Assembly (NCBI GenBank): GCA_021846685.1 | Contig: JAJZWL010000002.1 | Coordinates: forward strand, 1-64,000 | Reading direction: 5' to 3' | Source: a bacterium | Lineage (GTDB): Bacteria > Patescibacteria > Dojkabacteria > JAKAPS01 > JAJZLI01 | Length of the DNA: 64,000 nt | Shown: in pieces, positions 8,586-17,572 of the stretch | Layout: each line of letters starts with the position of its first letter | Position numbering within the stretch: position 1 is the stretch's first letter | The notes under the pieces: model-generated | The model's database searches: none | The model's input: the letters and a program-made list of their open reading frames with translations, nothing else | Told to the model about the DNA's origin: nothing | Made by a program: the position numbers and the translations under genes

Positions 8586-9823
8586 GTGTTAAAAAATCTA
8601 AAGTAAAGGATTATATAGACAAAATAAGGCCTGGTGTCATAACAGGTGCTGCAGATAATGATCCATCTGGAATTGCCGCTTATTCTATATCAGGATCACA
8701 GTTTGGGTATTCACAAAATTGGATAATGTTAATAAGTATCCCAATGCTTATTGCTGTACAGGGAACTGTAGCTAGAATAGGAGTTGTAACAAAAAAAGGA
8801 TTAAATGAAATATTAAAAAATGAATATGGAAAAACCATAGCTTTTGGAATTTTTTTTATATTAATCATTTGTAACACATTTACAATTGGAGCTGATATGC
8901 TTGCAACCTCCGCATCAATAGATATGTTTTTCACTAATAATACATTTAATACTACCTATATACTTATTCCTCTATTCATGTTTCTTTCCTATATAATCGT
9001 ATTTAAAAATTACAAAAAAATTGCTAAATATATGTTCTGGACTTCTTTAATTTTTATATCTTATTTTATTACTGTAATTCTAGTTCATCCAAATGTATGG
9101 CATGTATTACAAGGATCCTTCATACCTAATATTGGACAATTTCTAAATAAAAATTATGCTTTAACTGCAACTGGGATATTAGGAACTACAATCTCTCCTT
9201 ATCTGTTATTTTGGCAACAAGAAGAAGAACAGGAAGAAAAAAGAGCCTTATCTTTTGCAAAAAAAGAAAGAAGATCAATTAGTGTAGGATTCATATTTTC
9301 TCAACTTATGACAATATTTATTATGACGGCTGCAGGAGCAACCCTGTATAAAGAACATATTAATATACTTAATTCTAGATATCCAGCAATAGCAACAGCA
9401 TCTGTACTAAGACCTCTGGCAGGGGTTGTAACTGAGCAATTATTTGCTATAGGAATAATATCAGCAGGTCTAATTGCAATTCCTGTATTAGCAATTTCTT
9501 CTTCATATGCATTAACTGAGCTTACCCAGCATAGGAGCTTTCTTACTCATAAGTTCAAAGAGAGGAAATTATTTTATTACATTATAGTAATATCCCTTTT
9601 ATCTGGATTTGTTTTTTCAATATTTAAGGTTAATACTATTGATGCACTGTACTATTCTCAAGTATTAGATGGTATACTAACTCCTATAATAGTTGTATTT
9701 ATAATAATAATTGCAAACAATAAAAGACTAATGGGGGGGAATACAAATAAACTATTTGATAATTTTTTTGCCATACTATCTTTAATAATAATGGTAGGAG
9801 CAAGTCTTCTAATTTTTCTATAA
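8582..9823 (+). CDS. NRAMP-like divalent metal transporter with non-canonical metal-site motifs
   Basis: A 413-residue polytopic membrane protein with about eleven helices. TM1 has GAADNDPSGIAAYS, where canonical NRAMP transporters have DPGN; the metal-binding Asn is not in place. The TM6 region (about 203-212) reads TISPYLLFWQ, where canonical members have an MPH-type motif; a Gln/Glu-rich loop follows. NRAMP proteins import Mn2+ or Fe2+ with protons. Altered TM1 and TM6 motifs are a feature of NRAMP-related branches that include Mg2+ importers, so substrate should be left open. It overlaps the cvpA-like gene by 4 nt and is followed 4 bp later by yidD. Confidence 0.82.
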   Translation: MSVKKSKVKDYIDKIRPGVITGAADNDPSGIAAYSISGSQFGYSQNWIMLISIPMLIAVQGTVARIGVVTKKGLNEILKNEYGKTIAFGIFFILIICNTFTIGADMLATSASIDMFFTNNTFNTTYILIPLFMFLSYIIVFKNYKKIAKYMFWTSLIFISYFITVILVHPNVWHVLQGSFIPNIGQFLNKNYALTATGILGTTISPYLLFWQQEEEQEEKRALSFAKKERRSISVGFIFSQLMTIFIMTAAGATLYKEHINILNSRYPAIATASVLRPLAGVVTEQLFAIGIISAGLIAIPVLAISSSYALTELTQHRSFLTHKFKERKLFYYIIVISLLSGFVFSIFKVNTIDALYYSQVLDGILTPIIVVFIIIIANNKRLMGGNTNKLFDNFFAILSLIIMVGASLLIFL

Positions 9824-9827
9824 AATA

Positions 9828-10070
9828 ATGAAAGAAATAAGAAAACCTTTTTTAAAAATTATAAAGTTATATCAAAAAACAATATCCCCTGATCATGGAA
9901 TCTTTAAATCAAAATTTCCACAAGGTTATTGCAGATATAACCCCACATGTTCTGAATATACCTATCAAGCAATAGAAAAATATGGAGTCATAAAAGGCTC
10001 TGTTATGGGATCATATAGGATATTACGATGTAACCCATTTTCTAAGGGTGGAGAAGATCCTGTTAAATAA
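9828..10070 (+). CDS. yidD: Membrane protein insertion efficiency factor YidD
   Basis: An 80-residue protein with the complete YidD signature: CRYNPTCSEYTYQAIEKYG followed by GSYRILRCNPF and a GGEDPV tail. YidD is a small amphipathic membrane-associated protein that assists YidC-mediated insertion. In most bacteria it sits in the rnpA-yidC locus; here it follows the NRAMP-like transporter by 4 bp instead. Length and conserved cysteines are normal. Confidence 0.93.
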   Translation: MKEIRKPFLKIIKLYQKTISPDHGIFKSKFPQGYCRYNPTCSEYTYQAIEKYGVIKGSVMGSYRILRCNPFSKGGEDPVK

Positions 10071-10149
10071 AGATATAAGAACTTCATTTGACAAAAACTA
10101 AATTTAAGAATATATTTTCATTACTAAAATTAGTCCAACTCATAATCCT

Positions 10150-12393
10150 ATGATTAAAAAAATAATCAAGAGGGGTGGTGCTTTTGTGCCATTCGATTCA
10201 ACTAAAATCACTAATGCAATAAAAAAAGCAGGAGAAGCTGCACTAGAAAATTTTTCACAAGAAGATGCTGAAAAAATATCAAAAAAAGTACTCGAAATAC
10301 TTAAAAGAAAATATGATAATAAAACCCCTAATGTAGAACAAATACAAGATGTAGTTGAGATCACTTTAATGGCACAGAATGAAGAGAAATTTCATCTGAT
10401 AGCAAAAGCTTATATTTTATACAGAGAAGAACACTCAAGGATTAGAAATACACAAGAAGTCATAATGGAAGGCTATACTACTAATTTACCATTCACAGAA
10501 AATGCACTAAGAGTTGTAGCTGGAAGATATCTAAAGAGAGATGGTAAAACTGGTAAAATTATAGAATCTCCAGAAGATATGCTTAATAGAGTTTCTAAAT
10601 CTTTGGCAGAAGTAGAAAAAATTTATAACAAAGACAAAGATAGTATCAAAAAAATTGAAGAAGAGTTTAGAAGTATACTCTATAGTTTAGAATTCACACC
10701 AGCAGGTAGAACTATTACTAATGCAGGATCAGATACTAAACTTGTAGCAAACTGTATAGTACTCCATATTGAGGATAGTATGGACGGTATTTTTGAAACT
10801 TTAAAAGATGCAGCTCTTTTACAACAATCAGGATCAGGATTAGGATTCCCATTTCATCTTTTAAGACCAGCAGGAATGAGAACTTTAAGAACTAAAGGAT
10901 CAGCTTCAGGGCCTGTATCATTCCTAAAGGTTTACAATGAAGCATTTGGAGTTATTAAACAGCAAGGGAGACATGGAGCTAATATGGCAGTTATGTCAGT
11001 TGAACACCCTGATATATTGGATTTCATAAATGCAAAAAGAGTGGAGGGAGAAATAAAAACTTTTAATATATCTGTAGGAATAACTGATAAATTTATGAAA
11101 GAAGTAATTTCAAATACAAATAAACCTTGGATATGTGAATTTGGAGGAGAAAAAATGAAACCAAGAACTATAGTAAGAGATCAATATGGGGAAGTTGTCG
11201 ATATAAAAGAATCTACATTAACGGCAAGAGAAGTATTTGAAGAAATTGTATCTGCAGCTTGGAGTAATGGAGAACCTGGAATTGTTTTCTTAGATGAAGT
11301 TAATAGAAAGAATCCAGTACCTGAACTAGGGAGAATTGAAGCTTGCAATCCTTGTGGAGAACAGTTCCTACAAGATGGAGATGTATGTAACTTAGGGTCT
11401 ATAAATCTAGAAAAATTTGTTAAAAATGGTAAATTAGATGAAAAAAGACTAAAAGAAGTTACTAGAATAGCAACAAGAATGCTCGATAATGTTATTGATA
11501 TCTCTGAATACCCAGTAGAGAGAATTAACAAAGTATTTAGAGGAAACAGGAGGATAGGATTGGGAATAATGGGTTTTGCAGATTTACTATATCTTTTAAA
11601 AATAAGATATGACTCTGAAGAAGGTTTTAAAATGGCTTCTAAAGTAATGAAATTAATTAATGAGGAAGCTCACTTAATGTCTCAAGAACTAGCAAAGGAA
11701 AAAGGACTTTTCCCCAACTATGACCTTTCAATCTATAAAAAAGATAATATAAAAATGAGAAATGCTGCATTAACTACAGTAGCACCCACAGGATCTATAT
11801 CTATGATGTATGATGTATCCTCAGGAGTAGAGCCTTACTTTGCTTTATCCTACTACAAAGAGGTCATGGGGGGACAAAAACTTTATTATACTAATAAACA
11901 TTTAGAAAAAGCCCTCAAAGATAGAGGTATCTATTCTGATGAATTAATCTTAGAAATATCAAAAGAAGGCAGTTTACAAAATATCAAAGAAATTCCAAAG
12001 GATATAAAAGATACTTTCGTAGTAGCAATGGATATATCTGCCGAAAATCATATTAAAATGCAAGCTGCTTTCCAAAAATATACTGATAATGCTATATCTA
12101 AAACCTGTAATTTCCCTAATACAGCAACAAAAGATGATGTCATGAATGGATATATTTTGGCATGGAAATTAAAGTGTAAAGGATGTACAGTATACAGAGA
12201 TGGATCAAGAGATTTACAAGTATTAAATTTGCTAAAAGACTCAACAGAAGAAAATAAAAGCAAAACAAAGAATATACTCTCAAAAAATGCCTCTGAAAAA
12301 ACAAATCTGTGCCCCGAATGCTATTCGAAAATGGAATTGAAAGAAGGTTGTGCTACTTGTCCTAATTGTGCATACTCATATTGCTCAGTATAA
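10150..12393 (+). CDS. nrdJ: Adenosylcobalamin-dependent (class II) ribonucleoside reductase
   Basis: Makes deoxyribonucleotides using a 5'-deoxyadenosyl radical from coenzyme B12. An N-terminal ATP cone (about 3-95, beginning IIKRGGAFVPFD) gives allosteric control. The barrel has redox Cys202 (VANCIVLHIED), the radical-site motif NPCGEQ with Asn400, Cys402 and Glu404, and partner Cys about 414 (GDVCNLGSINL). The region TCNFPNTATKDDV, then CTVYRDGSR, is typical of class II enzymes. A Cys-rich C-terminal tail (CPEC, CATCPNC) fits a zinc-ribbon-like element or redox-active tail. The 747 residues are normal. No class I small subunit or class III activase is in the window. The adenosyltransferase 7 bp downstream supports B12 dependence. 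Confidence 0.94.
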   Translation: MIKKIIKRGGAFVPFDSTKITNAIKKAGEAALENFSQEDAEKISKKVLEILKRKYDNKTPNVEQIQDVVEITLMAQNEEKFHLIAKAYILYREEHSRIRNTQEVIMEGYTTNLPFTENALRVVAGRYLKRDGKTGKIIESPEDMLNRVSKSLAEVEKIYNKDKDSIKKIEEEFRSILYSLEFTPAGRTITNAGSDTKLVANCIVLHIEDSMDGIFETLKDAALLQQSGSGLGFPFHLLRPAGMRTLRTKGSASGPVSFLKVYNEAFGVIKQQGRHGANMAVMSVEHPDILDFINAKRVEGEIKTFNISVGITDKFMKEVISNTNKPWICEFGGEKMKPRTIVRDQYGEVVDIKESTLTAREVFEEIVSAAWSNGEPGIVFLDEVNRKNPVPELGRIEACNPCGEQFLQDGDVCNLGSINLEKFVKNGKLDEKRLKEVTRIATRMLDNVIDISEYPVERINKVFRGNRRIGLGIMGFADLLYLLKIRYDSEEGFKMASKVMKLINEEAHLMSQELAKEKGLFPNYDLSIYKKDNIKMRNAALTTVAPTGSISMMYDVSSGVEPYFALSYYKEVMGGQKLYYTNKHLEKALKDRGIYSDELILEISKEGSLQNIKEIPKDIKDTFVVAMDISAENHIKMQAAFQKYTDNAISKTCNFPNTATKDDVMNGYILAWKLKCKGCTVYRDGSRDLQVLNLLKDSTEENKSKTKNILSKNASEKTNLCPECYSKMELKEGCATCPNCAYSYCSV

Positions 12394-12400
12394 GTAACTA

Positions 12401-12937
12401 ATGAAAAGAGGAGACGGACTTATATTAGTAAATACAGGTGGAGGAAAAGGAAAAACAACAGCTGCACTAGGAATTGCACTCAGAGCAACTGGTTATGATT
12501 TACATGGAGTAATGATTCAATTCATAAAGGGCTCTTGGTTTTATGGAGAAAAAAAAAGTTTTGAAAATTTAAATCCAAATTTTAAATTAATTACTCATGG
12601 AAAAGGATTCGTTGGTATCATAGATGATAAGCTTCCATTTGAGGAACATAAAAAAATTGCTCAAGAAGCAGTTGAAATTGCTAAAAAAGAAGTTCAAAAT
12701 AAGAAAAATGATATAGTAATACTAGATGAGATTAATTATGCTGCACATGGAAAACTTATAAGCGTAAAAGATATTCTAGATATAATAAAAATTAAAAATA
12801 AATCACTAGATTTAATACTAACCGGGAATTATGCTCATAGCTCAGTAATAGCACTGGCAGACACAGTCACTGAAATGAAGGAAATAAAACATGCATATAA
12901 TAAAGGGAAATTAGCAAAAATAGGGATAGATTTTTAA
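12401..12937 (+). CDS. cobO: Corrinoid (cob(I)alamin) adenosyltransferase, CobA/CobO family
   Basis: Transfers the 5'-deoxyadenosyl group of ATP to reduced corrinoid, giving adenosylcobalamin. The 178 residues match BtuR/CobA/CobO enzymes. The P-loop-like motif GGGKGKTTAALG lies near residues 13-24, VILDEINYAAHGKL resembles the family DE(I/V)NxA motif, and the C-terminal stretch LADTVTEMKEIKHAYNKG is characteristic. It directly follows the class II RNR gene and would supply its cofactor. No corrinoid ring-synthesis genes are visible here, so salvage is the likely source. Confidence 0.92.
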   Translation: MKRGDGLILVNTGGGKGKTTAALGIALRATGYDLHGVMIQFIKGSWFYGEKKSFENLNPNFKLITHGKGFVGIIDDKLPFEEHKKIAQEAVEIAKKEVQNKKNDIVILDEINYAAHGKLISVKDILDIIKIKNKSLDLILTGNYAHSSVIALADTVTEMKEIKHAYNKGKLAKIGIDF

Positions 12938-12946
12938 GATTTGTGA

Positions 12947-12952
12947 TATAAT
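12947..12952 (+). promoter_or_regulatory. -10 element of the glycan cluster
   Basis: TATAAT at 12947-12952 lies 25 nt before the GTG start at 12978, between the corrinoid adenosyltransferase and the first gene of the glycan cluster. No convincing -35 hexamer is seen. Confidence 0.4.
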
Positions 12953-12977
12953 TTTATTTAATTTATAAAAATCATAA

Positions 12978-13511
12978 GTGGATATAAATAGTAGAGTAAT
13001 AATTAAAGGAGATATAAATTATAACTTAATTTCACGATTAATCAGAAATAAGGATATTTATGGATATATTAATACATCTAATTCAACAGGAGAGTTGGAA
13101 GGAGACAATACTCTTTTAACAGAAATGTTAGAAAAACATAATAATAATTTTTTTTCAAAAAAACAAATATCTCTTACGAAAATTAAATATATAGGAGATT
13201 TAAAAGAATTTAATATTGTAAAAGATAAATCTCAATTTAGAATTAAAATATATATAAAAATCTATGGATTATTTCAGAATTCATCATTTGAAACAATAAT
13301 AAAAAGATATGCAGATAAACTAGAGATCTATGGATGGATAAAAAGAACAGAGGATGGATATATGGATTCCAAAATGGAAGGACCTTATGATAATATATAT
13401 AATATAATAAATTTAATATCTCAAGGACTTCCTAAAACAAATATAGAAAATATTTATTTAGAATACCTTGAGAATCCTAATGAATTTAAAAAATTTGAAG
13501 TTATAAAATGA
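12978..13511 (+). CDS. Tandem acylphosphatase-like domain protein, catalytic residues apparently lost
   Basis: The 177 residues divide into two segments of about 80-90 that each resemble the acylphosphatase fold. The second is clearer: IKIYGLFQNSSFE aligns with the substrate-binding loop G-x-V-Q-G-V-x-F-R, then YGWIKRTEDGYM aligns with GWVRNxxDGxV, followed by EGPYDNIYNIINLI. In that alignment the catalytic Arg is replaced by Glu and the Asn by Arg. The first segment (VIIKGDINYN, IYGYINTSNSTGELEGD) is more diverged. A non-enzymatic ligand- or partner-binding role is possible. The GTG start has no Shine-Dalgarno. The gene overlaps the polymerase gene by 4 nt (ATGA), tying it to the glycan cluster. 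The fold assignment is by eye only. Confidence 0.5.
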   Translation: MDINSRVIIKGDINYNLISRLIRNKDIYGYINTSNSTGELEGDNTLLTEMLEKHNNNFFSKKQISLTKIKYIGDLKEFNIVKDKSQFRIKIYIKIYGLFQNSSFETIIKRYADKLEIYGWIKRTEDGYMDSKMEGPYDNIYNIINLISQGLPKTNIENIYLEYLENPNEFKKFEVIK

Positions 13512-14977
13512 AAAAACTTATAGAATACATATTTCCTAAAAAAAGTTATTATCTATCAGCCTTATTAGTAAGCATACTATTGTTATTAATATCAATAAAG
13601 ATTTTTCTCATACCTCATAATTTAATTCCTTTGATATTTGTATTGATAATAGGATTAGTAATATCCACTATAGCTATTATTAAAAATCCTTCTATTGGAG
13701 TCTTAATAACCCTTGCAATTATGCCTTTTGAAAATATAGGAGGATTTTACTTCCATTCAATACATATTCGATTTGATCAAATAATAATAGGAATCACTGC
13801 AATATCATTTATTATATCTTCACTTGTAAAAAAAGATTTTAAAATTAAAAAAGACCCAACATTACTTATAATATTAGCTTTAATCATTGCGAATATTTTA
13901 TCTCTAACAAATGCCCTAAATATGACAAGAGATATAGAAATTTTCCTATTTACGCTAATCACTTACATAATATATTATGCAATTCCTTTAAACTTTTTTG
14001 ATACAAAATATATTAAATATATTCCAAATATATTACTTACTATTACTATATTATTATCCCTATTTGGACTATATCAATATTTTGGAAATATACTAAATCT
14101 TCCAGGATCTGTATTGGGACTAAGAGCCCCTTATGTAAAAGATGTGCTCGGTTATCCAAGAATACAAGCAACCGAAGTAGAACCTCTGTATTATGGAACA
14201 TATTTGATATTTACAGTAACCCTAAGTATTGGCCTTTTAATTTTTAATAAAGGAAAAAATATATTAAAAGAGAATGAGATTTTACTAGCATGGGGAGCAT
14301 TAATATTGGGAGGTATAAATTTAATACTAACTTATGCTAGAGGAGCATGGATAGGAGAAATGTTTGCTCTCCTAATATTATTTATAATATTTTTAATAGA
14401 ATATAAAATAAAAAGAAATATTATATATATGGGCATTATAGCTATAGTTATTGTATCAATAGGGACTTTCGGATTATACAGAATACATAAATTACCGAAT
14501 TTCGCCAATAAAATAATTGCCAGAGCTACTAATTTACAATCTCCAGATAGAACATTTTTAGATAATAATGCACTTCAAGCATTTGCAAATAATCCTATTG
14601 TAGGAATAGGTACTGGAGGATTTGGCCCATATATGGCAATTAATCCATTTATCACACCTCCTCAGAATTTTGGACAAATAGAGGGATATGGTTGGGCTAT
14701 AGTAAATAATGAATATCTAGAAATATTAACAGAGACAGGGATTGTGGGCTTTGCACTCTTTGCTTTTTTCTTCTATACCATTTTTAAAAATTTTATAAAA
14801 GCATATAGAAAGAAAAGTACTAAAAATACTTTTGAAAAAATTATTTTAATATCTACATTTGCAGGATTGTGTGGAATACTACTACAATATTTAACTTTTT
14901 CCACACTGTACATACTACAAATATGGATGGTGATAGTATTACTTGAAATATTATCTTTTAAAATAATTAATGATTAA
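13508..14977 (+). CDS. O-antigen ligase/polymerase family membrane protein
   Basis: A 489-residue protein with about eleven membrane helices. The hallmark is the long extracytoplasmic loop late in the sequence: TYARGAWIGE (about 274-283) before it, NPIVGIGTGGFG within it, then NNEYLEILTETGIVGF leading into the last helices. This is the Wzy_C/WaaL pattern of enzymes that polymerise or ligate undecaprenyl-linked glycans on the outer membrane face. Position between the acylphosphatase-like gene and the flippase (8-nt overlap) supports a surface polysaccharide pathway. Whether it is a ligase, a polymerase or a protein O-glycosylation enzyme cannot be decided. Confidence 0.85.
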   Translation: MKKLIEYIFPKKSYYLSALLVSILLLLISIKIFLIPHNLIPLIFVLIIGLVISTIAIIKNPSIGVLITLAIMPFENIGGFYFHSIHIRFDQIIIGITAISFIISSLVKKDFKIKKDPTLLIILALIIANILSLTNALNMTRDIEIFLFTLITYIIYYAIPLNFFDTKYIKYIPNILLTITILLSLFGLYQYFGNILNLPGSVLGLRAPYVKDVLGYPRIQATEVEPLYYGTYLIFTVTLSIGLLIFNKGKNILKENEILLAWGALILGGINLILTYARGAWIGEMFALLILFIIFLIEYKIKRNIIYMGIIAIVIVSIGTFGLYRIHKLPNFANKIIARATNLQSPDRTFLDNNALQAFANNPIVGIGTGGFGPYMAINPFITPPQNFGQIEGYGWAIVNNEYLEILTETGIVGFALFAFFFYTIFKNFIKAYRKKSTKNTFEKIILISTFAGLCGILLQYLTFSTLYILQIWMVIVLLEILSFKIIND

Positions 14978-16385
14978 TAAAATCCGAACAAACACAATAT
15001 GGTTACTTTTTTCACAAAGTATATCCATAATAGTATCTTTAGGTTTGTCTCTAATACTGGCAAGACATCTAGGACCAAGAGATAATGGGATTTATAATTA
15101 TGCTAATTCAATTGTAGGTATATTCGCTATTTTTGTAGATTTCGGAATGTCGACTGTCTTAATCAGAGATATAGCTAGAAATACTAATTTAGTTAAAAAG
15201 TATTTAGATAATTTAATATCATTAAAAATTATAATAGGGACTGTCATACTGTTATTAATTGTAATAACCTCATTTTTTATAAAAAAATATGACAATATCA
15301 CATATATAATGATCTTTTTAGGACTATATAATATAATGTCCGGTTTTTATCTTCTCTTTACAGGAGTATTTAGATCTCATAATAAAATGGTGTATGAATC
15401 ATTTGATACAGTTATCATAAAGGTACTTCTTTTAATCTTCGGAGTAATTGCTCTTTACTATTATAAAAGTCTACTCATATACTCAATGGTACTCTTCTCA
15501 ACAATGCTGATAGGAATTTTGATTTCAGTATTGATAATAAGAAAATATTTTTCAAAATTTAGTTTTTCTATAAATAAAGAGTTTTGGATATATATGCTCA
15601 AAGAAATATGGCCCTATGGATTAAGCTCTATTATTGTGACTGTTTACTTTACAATAGATCAAATCATATTAGGAAGTTTAAAACCAATTACTCAAGTAGG
15701 TTATTATGCATTAGCTAGATCTGCAACAGGAGTGGTTTTATCATTAATAGGAATTCTCATAGGGGTAGTATTCCCGTCCTTATCAATGCTCTACAAAAAA
15801 GATATATCAGCTTTTACGGAACTACTAAACAATGCTATTAAATTAATGTCTATTTTACTTATAATATTTATTGTTGAGATGCTTATAAACTCCAAAGGTT
15901 ATGTTCTTTCTATTTTTGGAAACAAATATTACAATTCTATATTACCCTTACAAATACTCTCAGTTACAACAGGAATTATATTTATAAATGCACTAATAGG
16001 AAATGCATTTGGAGCAATAGATAGACAAAAAGATTTACTCTTAGGACTTTTTCTCTCCATGGTCATTAATGTAGGTTTAAATTTTCTATTCATACCTTAC
16101 TATGGCGCAGTTGGAGCAGCTAGTGCATCAATTTTTACTGAACTGTTTATAGGAATATACTCTTATACTATACTCAAAAAGGATTTCAAGATAAATTTAA
16201 TAAAATATTTAAAGATTCCTGTTCTTGCAGGAATAGTTTCAATGGTGGTAATGTTATTGCTATCACAATATAATGTATACTTAATATCTATAATCGGATT
16301 AATGATATATTTCTTAATATTAGTATTATCAAAAGAAATAAGTATAGAATTTATAAAGGAAAATTTAAAATTTAGAAACATCTAG
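14970..16385 (+). CDS. Lipid-linked oligosaccharide flippase, MOP superfamily (Wzx-like)
   Basis: A 471-residue protein with about 12-14 hydrophobic helices. The first helices read NTIWLLFSQSISIIV then ARHLGPRDNGIYNYA, the classic start of Wzx/RfbX-type polysaccharide flippases. FGMSTVLIRDIARN and the later RQKDLLLGLFLSMVINVGLN also fit. It would move lipid-linked glycan units across the membrane for the neighbouring polymerase. The gene overlaps the polymerase gene by 8 nt. MurJ is a related alternative, but the surrounding glycosyltransferases favour an exopolysaccharide or glycolipid role. Confidence 0.85.
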   Translation: MINKIRTNTIWLLFSQSISIIVSLGLSLILARHLGPRDNGIYNYANSIVGIFAIFVDFGMSTVLIRDIARNTNLVKKYLDNLISLKIIIGTVILLLIVITSFFIKKYDNITYIMIFLGLYNIMSGFYLLFTGVFRSHNKMVYESFDTVIIKVLLLIFGVIALYYYKSLLIYSMVLFSTMLIGILISVLIIRKYFSKFSFSINKEFWIYMLKEIWPYGLSSIIVTVYFTIDQIILGSLKPITQVGYYALARSATGVVLSLIGILIGVVFPSLSMLYKKDISAFTELLNNAIKLMSILLIIFIVEMLINSKGYVLSIFGNKYYNSILPLQILSVTTGIIFINALIGNAFGAIDRQKDLLLGLFLSMVINVGLNFLFIPYYGAVGAASASIFTELFIGIYSYTILKKDFKINLIKYLKIPVLAGIVSMVVMLLLSQYNVYLISIIGLMIYFLILVLSKEISIEFIKENLKFRNI

Positions 16386-16400
16386 ATATATAAAATATCC

Positions 16401-16429
16401 TTAACTAATAAGTTTAATTATAGTATAAT
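16401..16429 (+). promoter_or_regulatory. Candidate promoter for the glycosyltransferase block
   Basis: TTAACT at 16401-16406, a 17-nt spacer, then TATAAT at 16424-16429. The predicted leader to the ATG at 16457 is about 20 nt and has no Shine-Dalgarno. It lies in the 71-bp gap after the flippase gene. Confidence 0.5.
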
Positions 16430-16456
16430 TCTTATTAATATAATAAAAATACACTT

Positions 16457-17572
16457 ATGAGAATAGCAATAGATGCCAGATTTGCAAATTTGAAAGTTGG
16501 AATAGGGAGAGTTGCCTATAATCTTACTAAAGAAATTCTCCTGCTAGATGATGAGAATTATTACGTAATTCTTCTAGGGGAGAATGATCCTTTTGTTGAT
16601 ATTAAAAAAGATAATGTAAAAAAGATAAAAAATGCATTTTCAACAAGAAAAAAATTGTTTTGGCAATTTTTCTATCTACCATATATCTTAAAAAAAGAAA
16701 AAATAGATATATTTTTTTCAACTGAAAATTTCATAATACCTCCATTTTTTAAAGGAAAAACTGTTGTCACAGTACATGATTTAATACCATTAGTATTTAA
16801 AGAATATCTTCAAGGAAAAATCTCTCCATATAAACTAAAGGTATATATGACAAAATTATTTCCTCCTAAAAAAATAATGACCATTTCTAATTTTTCTAAA
16901 GAAGAAATCAAAAGAGTATTAAAAATAGCTGAAAAAGATATCTTTGTCATTAAAGAAAGTTTTGATAATAGATTGAAGAATATAAAAGAAGATATAAATA
17001 TATTGCATCATTTAGAAATAAAAAAACCATATATATTAGGAATAGGAGGAATGGAACTTAGAAAAAATAATAAAGTTCTTATAGATGCTTTTATAGATAT
17101 GATAGAGAATAATGGAGAGTTAAGACACTCACTTGTAATAGTTGGGCAAATTTATTCAAAAAAAATTCCTATGGATACAAGAGATATTCCAGAAAATCTT
17201 GCAGATAGAATTAAAATGATTATAGAAGTTTCTGATGAAGAACTCTCTGTATTATATCAAAATGCTGATATATTCGTATATCCTACGATATATGAAGGAT
17301 TCGGACTTCCCCCTTTAGAATCATTTAAACATAAAACCCCCGTGATAACATCAAATATCACATCAATTCCTGAAGTAGTACAAGATGCTGCAATTCTTAT
17401 AAATCCTTATAAAAAAGAAGAAATAGAAGAAGCTATGATAAAAATAATCAGAAGTAATGATTTAAAAGAACAATTAATTAAAAGGGGGACGTCTATTTTA
17501 AGAAACTATAATTGGAGTAAATCAGCTGAAAAAGTAATCAAGGAATTTAAAAAAATATATGACCAAGAATAA
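16457..17572 (+). CDS. GT4-family glycosyltransferase
   Basis: A 371-residue GT-B fold enzyme. The N-terminal domain starts MRIAIDARFANLKVGIGRVAYNL with the Gly-rich acceptor-side loop, and has TVHDLIPLVF. The C-terminal nucleotide-sugar domain starts ILGIGGMELRKNN and has ADIFVYPTIYEGFGLPPLES, where the EGFGLPPLE motif is the GT4 EX7E signature, then SIPEVVQDAAILINP. It is most like mannosyl- or glucosyltransferases of surface glycan clusters; donor and acceptor are unknown. It overlaps the following gene by 14 nt. It is a divergent paralogue of the GT4 gene at 19755-20852. Confidence 0.9.
   Translation: MRIAIDARFANLKVGIGRVAYNLTKEILLLDDENYYVILLGENDPFVDIKKDNVKKIKNAFSTRKKLFWQFFYLPYILKKEKIDIFFSTENFIIPPFFKGKTVVTVHDLIPLVFKEYLQGKISPYKLKVYMTKLFPPKKIMTISNFSKEEIKRVLKIAEKDIFVIKESFDNRLKNIKEDINILHHLEIKKPYILGIGGMELRKNNKVLIDAFIDMIENNGELRHSLVIVGQIYSKKIPMDTRDIPENLADRIKMIIEVSDEELSVLYQNADIFVYPTIYEGFGLPPLESFKHKTPVITSNITSIPEVVQDAAILINPYKKEEIEEAMIKIIRSNDLKEQLIKRGTSILRNYNWSKSAEKVIKEFKKIYDQE

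Noticed and set aside
11181..11531. 116-codon open frame antisense to the class II RNR gene
   Set aside because: It is fully within a conserved gene on the other strand, has no family likeness, promoter or ribosome site, and is a composition shadow.
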